Positions 56,847 through 64,000 of a stretch of DNA of 64,000 nucleotides are shown in pieces. Both the position numbers and the translations under genes were made by a program. Under the pieces are notes generated by a model that did no database searches, was not told the origin of the DNA, and worked only from the letters and a program-made list of their open reading frames with translations. This DNA comes from Wielerella bovis. GTDB lineage: Bacteria > Pseudomonadota > Gammaproteobacteria > Burkholderiales > Neisseriaceae. Position 1 is the first letter of the stretch; each line of letters starts with the position of its first letter. The stretch is from positions 806,001-870,000 of the forward strand of contig NZ_CP092361.1 of NCBI RefSeq assembly GCF_022354465.1, read 5' to 3'.

Positions 56847-58304
56847 ATGAAAATTTATTTTACTGATTTTTTTAATGTATCTCCGATTGATTTAAGTAAT
56901 TATGGTGCATTTAATATTTCATTAATCAATGATTTACCAGCATTCATTGACCCCTTTTTATTATTTAACAGCGATAAATCTGAATATCAACAATTACATC
57001 ATCAAATTATTGATTATGTAAAGTTTTTACGGGATATGTCGGCTCAATCTGATATGGATAAAGGGCTATTAAAAACATTGTACCAATTTCCTGAAGTTAA
57101 ACAAAATTGGTTAGGTTATAGCAAAATCGGTAATGGAGGTTCTGGTTTGGGTAAAAAATTTAGTAATGCCCTTCATGAAAATTTGCATACAATTTTTCAT
57201 AACTTCGGAGAAGAGCAGATTACTAAAGGAAGTCATTTAGAGAAACTGTGTTTAGTTGAAAGTGGCATTGGTAGAGATAATATTAGTGATTTTACTACAA
57301 ATTTGATTAAAGGCTTTTTGTGTGAATATACACAAAAATTTGCAATCCAATATATTGAACCAAATAGATTAAAAGAAATAGCTGTTTCACATGTGGAATT
57401 TAATTATCAAACAAAATCTTGGGTAACTAAACGATTTATCCTACCTTATATTGATGGTGATTTCATCTTATTAACACCAAAAGATATTCTTACAAAAGAT
57501 GAGGAATGGATTAATCGCTCTGATATGATTAGAGATTTTGATGAAATTGTGGCTTCATTACCAAATGATGGCTTACGCAGCCAAATTAATAGTTATTTAC
57601 AGGGCGTATTATCCGATAATCCAAATAAAAAAGAGAAAGACCATGCAATTCAACAAGCATTTAAGAAATTTCCTTACTTAATTGATTATTATATGAAATT
57701 CAAAGAAGATAACGGAGATGAAGCTGTTGCGTTAAGTGAATTAAAATTAAATGAAACTGAACAATTATTGATTGATAACATTAGAAGTTTTGTTCATCTT
57801 TTAAAAGATAGCCATTTTTATCAAAATATTGATGATACTTATCAAGCAGCATTAAAACGTGTTCATTTTTTGAAACAAGTCATAGAAAATAACGATGGAT
57901 ATAAATTATTTTATTACAAAAATAATCCCATTCAACGAGAATCTGATTTACAAGTTATTTATAGACTTACTTGGTATGCTACTGATGATGATGTCAATGC
58001 TGAAGTAAATAATGGGAGAGGTCCTGTTGATTATAAAATTTCTCGTGGTTCAAAAGACAGTACAATCGTTGAATTTAAATTAGCAAGCAATTCTAAATTG
58101 AAACAAAATTTACAACATCAGGTTGGGGTATATGAAGATGCCAACCAAACTAAAAAATCAATTAAAGTAATTTTATATTTTTCCGAAAGTGAATTATTAA
58201 AAGTATTAAAGGTATTAAAAGATTTAAAATTAGAAGGACAAGAAAATATTGTTTTAATTGATGCAAGTAAAGACAATAAAATTTCTGCATCTAATGTGAA
58301 ATAG
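56847..58304 (+). CDS. PD-(D/E)XK nuclease-like protein (defence candidate)
   Basis: This 485-residue soluble protein starts IYFTDFFNVSPIDL, then DLPAFIDPFLLFNSDK, and ends with a nuclease-like motif NNGRGPVDYKIS-x7-IVEFKLA, which fits D...E-x-K of PD-(D/E)XK enzymes. The N-terminal part belongs to a widespread but, to my knowledge, uncharacterised family. ATG 56847 follows AAAGGAA. The gene is strongly AT-rich and has no internal DUS, suggesting recent import; it stands directly after pheT, flanked by DUS. Confidence 0.65.
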   Translation: MKIYFTDFFNVSPIDLSNYGAFNISLINDLPAFIDPFLLFNSDKSEYQQLHHQIIDYVKFLRDMSAQSDMDKGLLKTLYQFPEVKQNWLGYSKIGNGGSGLGKKFSNALHENLHTIFHNFGEEQITKGSHLEKLCLVESGIGRDNISDFTTNLIKGFLCEYTQKFAIQYIEPNRLKEIAVSHVEFNYQTKSWVTKRFILPYIDGDFILLTPKDILTKDEEWINRSDMIRDFDEIVASLPNDGLRSQINSYLQGVLSDNPNKKEKDHAIQQAFKKFPYLIDYYMKFKEDNGDEAVALSELKLNETEQLLIDNIRSFVHLLKDSHFYQNIDDTYQAALKRVHFLKQVIENNDGYKLFYYKNNPIQRESDLQVIYRLTWYATDDDVNAEVNNGRGPVDYKISRGSKDSTIVEFKLASNSKLKQNLQHQVGVYEDANQTKKSIKVILYFSESELLKVLKVLKDLKLEGQENIVLIDASKDNKISASNVK

Positions 58305-58343
58305 TTTTATTTCAGGCTGCCTGAATATTTTTATGGAAAAAAT

Positions 58344-59033
58344 ATGAAAAAACAACATGATTATTATGATTTAAAATTGGGCAGTATTGAGCAATATTGC
58401 ATGCTTGTTCCCAAATCTGAAAAGCAAAAATGGTGTGCATTGGGTTGGCGCACTTATAAGGAAATCGGTTTACCCCAATGGTAAGCGCGGGCGGCTTATT
58501 TGATGTATGGCTGGTTCAGTTTTCGGGAAATTTTGATGTTTAATCGCCCGAAAATGTTGGCGGAACACAGTGTGATTGGGCAAAAAATTGTGGGATTTTG
58601 CACGCATTTGGGTACTTATGGCATGGGTGGCGCGGGCTTTTTTGGTTTACTTTTGGATAATCAGGAATATTTGGTGTATGCGGTTTGGGGTGCGGGGGAA
58701 TTTGTTTTATTGGACAATCGCCCGATTCAGCAACCGCATTTTATTCAATTAGAAACAATGGCTTGGCTAAATCAGCAAGATGAAGACGGAACGGCTTTGT
58801 TGTCGGTTTTGCAAAATGCTGTGATTCGGGAATGTGTTTTGACGGACGAAACGTGTCGTTTGCAAATTGAAAAAGACGGTATGGCGCATATTTTGGAATA
58901 TCTGTGTCAAGATAGTCGCTTAAATGTCCCCGATTTCAGCGATGAGCAGCAAAGACAACGTGTGGCATTTGATACGGGCAAAATCGCGGATTATTTGTTG
59001 TTTCAGCATGAAAATGGGACGTTGATTGTGTGA
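58344..59033 (+). pseudogene. Hypothetical gene with an in-frame stop (TAA)
   Basis: ATG 58344 opens a frame (MKKQHDYYDLKLGSIEQYCM...) that stops at TAA 58482-58484, but the same frame continues without another stop to 59033 (YGWFSFREILMFNRPKMLAE...). The continuous reading gives about 229 residues. The simplest view is one gene with a nonsense mutation; a downstream restart at ATG 58503 could still yield a 176-residue protein. No family was recognised. Confidence 0.6.
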
Positions 59034-59037
59034 TTTC

Positions 59038-59064
59038 AGGCAGCCTGAAAGTTTCAGGCTGCCT
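59038..59064. terminator. DUS inverted-repeat terminator
   Basis: AGGCAGCCTGAA and TTCAGGCTGCCT separated by 3 bases, followed by T6, between the convergent genes ending at 59033 and 59080. Confidence 0.75.
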
Positions 59065-59079
59065 TTTTTCTAAATTGAA

Positions 59080-60741
59080 TTATTGTTCACGCAATTCACG
59101 GCGCAAAATCTTGCCTACATTGGATTTAGGCAATTCATCACGGAATTCAATATCACGGGGTACTTTGTAGCCTGTTAATTGTGTGCGGCAATATTCAATC
59201 AGCTCATCTTTGGTCAGCGAGGCATCTTTTTTTACCACGAATAATTTTAATGCTTCGCCTGTCTTATCACTTTTCACGCCTACACAAGCTACTTCTTGTA
59301 CTTTCTCGTGATGCGCCACCACTTCTTCAATTTCATTTGGGTAGACATTGAAGCCAGATACAATAATCAAATCTTTTTTACGGTCAACGATTTTTAGCCA
59401 ACCTTTTTCATTCATAATGGCAATGTCGCCCGTTTCTAGCCAGCCATCTTGGTCCATTACTTTGGCGGTTTCTTCTGGCTTATTCCAATAGCCACGCATG
59501 ACTTGGGGTCCACGAATCCACAATTCGCCTGCTTCACCAATCGGTACTAAGCCACCGTGTCCATCACGCAGTTGTACATCGGTACTGGGAATAGGCAGAC
59601 CAATACTGCCTGTATAATGTGTGATATTCAATGGATTGACACACACACCAGGACTGGCTTCAGTTAAGCCATAAGCATCGACAATCGGCGAACCTACCAA
59701 TTTTGCCCATTGTTCGGCTGTGGATTCTTGTGTTGCCGTTCCACCTCCTACCACTAATTTCCATGTGGAAAAATCTACTTGTTTAAATTCAGGTTTTGCC
59801 ATCAAGCCACGGAACAAAGTGTTCAAGCCAATAAATACGCTGACAGGGTATTTCTTTAATTCTGCAATAAAGCTATCCAAATCACGCGGATTACTAATCA
59901 AAATACTTTTTGCCCCTACTTTGAAAAACAATAATAAATTTATCGTTAGTGCGAGAATATGGTATAGCGGTAAAGCAGCAATGACTACTTCTTTCCCATC
60001 TACCAGCTTATGCTTAATGACTTCAGTAGCTTGCAACATATTGGCGCAAATATTACCATGCGATAACATAGCTCCTTTAGCCACACCTGTTGTACCACCC
60101 GTGTATTGCAAAAATGCCAAATCATCGCGTGTCAACTCCACAGGTTTAAACGTGTGTGTCGCACCTTGCGACAAAGCCTGTTTAAATGGAATCGCCTGCG
60201 CAATACGGTACTCTGGCACCATTTTTTTCACTTTACGCACCACAAAATTCATGATGGTGCCTTTTAATGCACCAAACATATCACCCAGATTTGTTACAAT
60301 CACATGTTTAATTTGAGTTTTGGGTAAAACCAATTCTAAAGTGTTGGCGAAATTTTCTAATACTACAATCGTTGTTGCGCCACTATCATTCAGCTGATGT
60401 TCCAATTCACGCGGCGTATAAAGTGGATTGGTATTAACTACCACCAAACCTGCTTGCAAAATTCCAAAGGTAACAATGGGATATTGCAAGACATTTGGCA
60501 TCATAACTGCCACACGTTCACCACGAGGTAACTGTAAAACATTTTGTAAAAAACTAGCAAAATCAGTTGCTAACTTACCAATTTCACGATAGCTCAATTC
60601 TTTACCCATATTGCAAAATGCAGTTTGGTTGCCGAATCTCTCCACGCTTTGTTGTACCACGTCCACAATAGAGCGGTATTGCGTCAAATCAATCTCCGCC
60701 TGAACGCCTTCTTCGTAACTGCTTAACCAGATTTTTTCCAT
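59080..60741 (-). CDS. fadD: Long-chain fatty acid-CoA ligase
   Basis: This 553-residue AMP-forming ligase activates fatty acids with ATP and CoA. It has LQYTGGTTGVAKGAMLSHGN (P-loop type motif), YGLTEASPGVC, GWLETGDIAIMNEKGWLKIVDRKKDLI and the C-terminal lysine region PRDIEFRDELPKSNVGKILRRELRE. It resembles the FadD of E. coli in length and motifs. Confidence 0.93.
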   Translation of the reverse strand: MEKIWLSSYEEGVQAEIDLTQYRSIVDVVQQSVERFGNQTAFCNMGKELSYREIGKLATDFASFLQNVLQLPRGERVAVMMPNVLQYPIVTFGILQAGLVVVNTNPLYTPRELEHQLNDSGATTIVVLENFANTLELVLPKTQIKHVIVTNLGDMFGALKGTIMNFVVRKVKKMVPEYRIAQAIPFKQALSQGATHTFKPVELTRDDLAFLQYTGGTTGVAKGAMLSHGNICANMLQATEVIKHKLVDGKEVVIAALPLYHILALTINLLLFFKVGAKSILISNPRDLDSFIAELKKYPVSVFIGLNTLFRGLMAKPEFKQVDFSTWKLVVGGGTATQESTAEQWAKLVGSPIVDAYGLTEASPGVCVNPLNITHYTGSIGLPIPSTDVQLRDGHGGLVPIGEAGELWIRGPQVMRGYWNKPEETAKVMDQDGWLETGDIAIMNEKGWLKIVDRKKDLIIVSGFNVYPNEIEEVVAHHEKVQEVACVGVKSDKTGEALKLFVVKKDASLTKDELIEYCRTQLTGYKVPRDIEFRDELPKSNVGKILRRELREQ

Positions 60742-60927
60742 TGTTTGAGTCCTCTGTATTTGTGCCTACATCATCGTTGATAGGAATAGGCAGAATTATA
60801 ACCCATTGTATGAAAACTGTGCTTTTTGTGTGAAAATTGGATAAAAGGCAGCCTGAAAGCCAAAAAACATAAATAAAACTAATAAATTAGTTATTTAGTA
60901 TTTTTAGCTTTCAGGCTGCCTAAATTA

Positions 60928-61090
60928 AGAACCTGTATTCACTATCTTAATAGCTTGTTTTTATCGCCACTTCATGCGCCTACTGCGTTGGCTTTTCATA
61001 CCAATATGTTCAATATTGGCATGAAAAGCCGCCTTGTATTCGCAAGTGTGTCAATAAAATCAAGCCATCAATCTTATGAATACAGGTTCT
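60928..61090. repeat. 163-bp MITE with AGAACCTGTATTC ends
   Basis: A 13-bp perfect terminal inverted repeat (AGAACCTGTATTC / GAATACAGGTTCT), extended imperfectly inward, encloses a strong internal hairpin (60990-61030; GGCTTTTCAT...ATGAAAAGCC). It has no coding capacity and its ends differ from the Correia-like elements. It lies between fadD and the binding-protein gene, in a 355-base gap that otherwise holds two DUS. Confidence 0.75.
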
Positions 61091-61096
61091 AAAATA

Positions 61097-61936
61097 TCAA
61101 TGTAGACTAACATCTTCCCCAAAAAATTGTTCGCCCAATTTTTTTAACGTTCCATCGGCTTTTAATTCAGCCATTGCTTCATTGATTTTCGCTAATGCTT
61201 CAGGTTCATTTTTATTGATAACCAAACCAGCACCCAATTTTTCAGCACTAGGAGTACGCCAAACTTCTTTTAAACCTGAATCTGGATTTTTCTTCAAGTA
61301 ATCCAACAACGACAATTCATCATTCAGCGTAATATCTGCACGTTTTTGTTGTACTAATAATAAACCCTGCGCCATGGTATCGGTGTGCACTAAATCCGCA
61401 CCCATTTGTTTTGCAACTTCGTCATAATTAGAAGCCAGCATAACTGCTGTTTTAACACCTTTAATATCTTCAATTTTGGCAATTGGCGCATGGTCAGCGC
61501 GTGCTACAATCATTTTGCCACTCCAACTATATGGTTCAGCTTTATCAAACATGGCTTGACGTTCGGGTGAGGTCAGCGCAACTTGGTTTGCCACAATATC
61601 AAAACGACCACCTTTCAAACCAGCCATCATGGCATCCCAAGGTGTTTCCTTAAATTCCACTTGCACGCCCAATTTTTCAGCTACGGCGCGAGTAACTTCT
61701 ACATCATAACCCGTTAATTTACCGTCTGTTTCATGGTAAGTGAAGGGTGCATACGTTCCCATTGTGCCAACCAATAGTGTTTGTTTATTATTGATTTTAT
61801 CAATTAATTTGACCGTTTCTGTTGGTGTAGATGTAGGTTGTGATGCTTGATTTTGTGCTGATGCAGAACCACCATCTTGTCCACAAGCTGCCAACATCAA
61901 TGCAAAAGTTGTACTCAAAATTACTTTTTTAAACAT
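61097..61936 (-). CDS. Amino-acid ABC transporter substrate-binding lipoprotein
   Basis: This 279-residue periplasmic binding protein has a lipoprotein signal (ALMLAAC), a Ser/Thr/Gln-rich tether, then the SBP family 3 pattern LLVGTMGTYAPFTYH, GYDVEVTRAVAEKLG, FDIVANQVALTSPERQ and a C-terminal DGTLKKLGEQFFGEDV. It probably binds cystine or another polar amino acid. GGAG is 6 bases before ATG 61936. No permease gene is seen next to it. Confidence 0.9.
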   Translation of the reverse strand: MFKKVILSTTFALMLAACGQDGGSASAQNQASQPTSTPTETVKLIDKINNKQTLLVGTMGTYAPFTYHETDGKLTGYDVEVTRAVAEKLGVQVEFKETPWDAMMAGLKGGRFDIVANQVALTSPERQAMFDKAEPYSWSGKMIVARADHAPIAKIEDIKGVKTAVMLASNYDEVAKQMGADLVHTDTMAQGLLLVQQKRADITLNDELSLLDYLKKNPDSGLKEVWRTPSAEKLGAGLVINKNEPEALAKINEAMAELKADGTLKKLGEQFFGEDVSLH

Positions 61937-62038
61937 AACTATCTCCAAATTAAGAAACAAAACAAATATATTGTAAAAGGTTTTTCAGGCTGCATTAAGA
62001 TTATTTTGTACTATACGATAGTGTATTTTGAAACAATA

Positions 62039-62068
62039 AGGCAGCCTGAAAAAGTTTTTAGGCTGCCT
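62039..62068. terminator. DUS-type inverted-repeat terminator
   Basis: AGGCAGCCTGAA, 6 bases, then TTTAGGCTGCCT (one mismatch), just downstream of the LysM gene (minus strand). Confidence 0.6.
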
Positions 62069-62083
62069 AGTATTATCTAAATA

Positions 62084-63364
62084 TTATTTAGATTGTTCAC
62101 GATTTTGTTGGTATTGTTTTAAAGAACGTGTCCAACGGTTGACAGGTTCTTGAGTTGGGTCTTTAAGTGCTTCGTTCGGTTCATTGCCAAAAGTATCCAA
62201 ATCTTGTCCAGGATTAGACAATAAGTCATCACGGCTAATATTTGCAATACTTTCAATAATGATAGCTGAAGAAACATTTTGATTTGCACGATACACCATG
62301 GCTAAACCAATTTCTTGATTAGGTGTAACCACATAAGGTGATTTGCTTAAATCTCGGTTTTCCCAGTCAGATTGAACCAATTTGCCACGACGATAAATAC
62401 CCAAAACAGAACCAGGCTCTAAACCATTAGCAAGACCTTTGTTTAGGATAAGTGTTTGCATGGTACCACTTTCTGCTACGCCATCCATAATGTCCACAAT
62501 ATCTGCATCAATACGACCTTCTGTTTCATGTGGCATAAAGTGGAAATTAGCATAATTGCTTGGGCGTTTTACCAAATAATCGCCTTTGCGAATTTCGGAC
62601 AATGCACCCGTAATTATCATTGGTTGTGCAGTACGAACAGCAATGGGTTTTCTGCTGCCGTTTGGATTTTTTACAAAATATTCATCGTCATGCAAGGCAG
62701 CTTGTGCTTCTGCGCTACGGTGTGATAATGCGCTATTAGGCGTACTTAATGTTGATGCTTCGCCAGCAAATTCCATCAACATACCTAAACTTGCTTTGGT
62801 ACGAGGGTCTTTCAATTCGCGTACGGCACGCAAAATCATATAAGTACCTGGTTCATCAATACCGTCAGCATACACACGGTCACCATCAGAGAAATACAAA
62901 CGATTGTCTGTTGAGCTGACCAAACGTGGCAATGAGGTTAATTCTTCCGCACTCATAAATTGTGGCGTTTTCATAAACATACGGTAGAAATCCACATTAA
63001 TAGATGGAATGCCATAACCAGAGCCTAAATCACGTACACGAGGGCTTAATTTGATGGTTGGAATACCACCACTACGGCTGCGATCCACGCCCAAACGTGG
63101 TTTACCATTCACATAACTCAACACCAATGTTTGACCAGGATAAATCAAATGTGGGTTACGAATTTTACTGCGGTTTGCGCCCCACAAAGCATGCCATTTC
63201 CATGGGCGATACAAATACTTACCTGAAATACTCCATAATGTATCACCTTGTTTCACGGTGTAACGTGAAGGTGCACCTGGTCTAACACGTAAGTTTTCAG
63301 CTATCGCAGAGTTAGAAATTATCATACCTGCTGCACACAGCAGCGTTATAATAGACTTTTTCAT
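62084..63364 (-). CDS. LysM peptidoglycan-binding protein
   Basis: This 426-residue secreted protein has a signal peptide ending AIA, an N-terminal LysM domain (SRYTVKQGDTLWSISGKYLY through IYPGQTLVL) and a long C-terminal region of beta-strand character without a catalytic motif. The AAGGGG site supports ATG 63364. It is divergent from def, an arrangement also known in Neisseria. A role in cell-wall maintenance is inferred from LysM. Confidence 0.85.
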   Translation of the reverse strand: MKKSIITLLCAAGMIISNSAIAENLRVRPGAPSRYTVKQGDTLWSISGKYLYRPWKWHALWGANRSKIRNPHLIYPGQTLVLSYVNGKPRLGVDRSRSGGIPTIKLSPRVRDLGSGYGIPSINVDFYRMFMKTPQFMSAEELTSLPRLVSSTDNRLYFSDGDRVYADGIDEPGTYMILRAVRELKDPRTKASLGMLMEFAGEASTLSTPNSALSHRSAEAQAALHDDEYFVKNPNGSRKPIAVRTAQPMIITGALSEIRKGDYLVKRPSNYANFHFMPHETEGRIDADIVDIMDGVAESGTMQTLILNKGLANGLEPGSVLGIYRRGKLVQSDWENRDLSKSPYVVTPNQEIGLAMVYRANQNVSSAIIIESIANISRDDLLSNPGQDLDTFGNEPNEALKDPTQEPVNRWTRSLKQYQQNREQSK

Positions 63365-63532
63365 CAACAATCCCCTTGTGGATTACAATATTTAACTAAA
63401 CAGCCGTAATAATAGTGCATTTCTAGGTATTTCGGCTAGTTTTATGATGATAGAATGTTAAGAAAAATGGCATAAACGCCACATCTTTACATAAAACACA
63501 CATTTTAACATATGATATAGAAAGACTAAAAC

Positions 63533-64000
63533 ATGGCATTACTACCTATTTTAACTCATCCAAATGAACGTTTGCATATTGTGGCACAACCTGTGGCACA
63601 AGTGGACGACCGCATCCGCAAATTAGTGGAAGATATGGCGGAAACTATGTATGCTGCGCGTGGTATTGGTTTGGCTGCGACGCAGGTTGATGTACATGAA
63701 CGCGTGGTTGTGATTGATTTATCGGAAGAAAAAAATCAGTTACTGGCTTTAATCAATCCAGTGATTACCAAAAAAGATGGCGAAACCACTTACGAAGAAG
63801 GTTGTTTATCTGTGCCAGGGATTTACGACACGGTTACACGCGCGGAAACAATAACAGTAGAATTTTTGGATGTAAATGGTGAAAAACAAACGCTGGATGC
63901 TGATGGATTGCTGGCAATTTGTATTCAACACGAACTTGATCATTTGTTAGGTAAATTATTTGTGGAATATTTGTCGCCATTGAAACAAAATCGTATTAAA
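63533..64000 (+). CDS. def: Peptide deformylase (partial, runs off window)
   Basis: The first 156 codons of the metalloenzyme that removes N-formyl groups from new proteins. Motif 1 GIGLAATQ, motif 2 EEGCLSVPG and motif 3 QHELDHLLG are complete. About 10-15 residues of the C-terminus lie beyond the window. It is divergent from the LysM gene, sharing a 168-base intergenic region. Confidence 0.95.
   Translation, partial: MALLPILTHPNERLHIVAQPVAQVDDRIRKLVEDMAETMYAARGIGLAATQVDVHERVVVIDLSEEKNQLLALINPVITKKDGETTYEEGCLSVPGIYDTVTRAETITVEFLDVNGEKQTLDADGLLAICIQHELDHLLGKLFVEYLSPLKQNRIK

Overview
The window comes from a member of the Neisseriaceae, most likely Kingella-like. The clearest sign is a 12-base DNA uptake sequence (DUS), AGGCAGCCTGAA, that recurs between almost every pair of genes and inside many of them. 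It is often paired as an inverted repeat behind stop codons, where it can serve as a terminator. This is the Kingella/Simonsiella-type dialect. The encoded proteins (IscR/S/U/A, Hfq, PheS/PheT, LuxS, CcoS, PbpG, NlpD-like, a LysM protein next to peptide deformylase) fit Neisseriaceae families. Correia-like elements (about 107 bp, TATAG...CTATA ends), REP palindromes with a RAYT transposase, and dRS3-like repeats are also typical of the family.

Layout. 186-7504: hrpA, split into two reading frames by a 2.4 kb block (DUF4334 gene, TetR regulator, tandem REP units, RAYT transposase). Its second half carries a DMP19/DUF4375-like domain in frame. 7540-12288: a small ORF, an OLD-type ATPase/TOPRIM nuclease, a truncated copy of the mutM 5' end, a SWIM zinc-finger gene and the intact mutM. 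12678-14185: a frameshifted YceI-like lipoprotein gene and a solute-binding lipoprotein. 14186-17901: a nest of IS630, IS481 and IS5 remnants with Correia-like elements. 17904-24745: sucrose phosphorylase, ppc, hemG and a GntP-type permease. 24770-27212: an IS5-family element broken by an IS982 element and two Correia-like elements. 27227-34685: hfq, a degenerate DAHP synthase paralogue, an nlpD-like lipoprotein, dacC, a membrane phosphoesterase and a DUF2459 protein. 34756-38964: the isc operon, with foreign material and a duplicated iscS 3' end between iscS and iscU. 39247-48006: luxS-mtnN, a ccoS-MFS cluster, a DMT exporter, pbpG, a phosphohexomutase and dapE. 48050-59033: a CoA-transferase, then pheS and pheT separated by a four-gene cargo that includes an ABC-type ATPase with a DUF4276 (TOPRIM-like) partner, and followed by a PD-(D/E)XK-like nuclease gene. 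59080-64000: fadD, a MITE, an amino-acid binding lipoprotein, a LysM protein and the start of def.

Common thread. Housekeeping genes alternate with short DUS-bounded cassettes placed between or inside conserved genes. At two loci (mutM, iscS) a partial copy of the core gene lies beyond the cargo, as expected when cassettes enter by transformation and recombination in flanking homology. The pheS-pheT interval is a known 'minimal mobile element' site in Neisseria. Here it holds the best candidate for a lesser-described defence system: a coupled ATPase/DUF4276 pair. The OLD nuclease and the PD-(D/E)XK protein are further candidates. No tRNA or rRNA gene was recognised, and no CRISPR array apart from a possible 10-base repeat end at the window edge.
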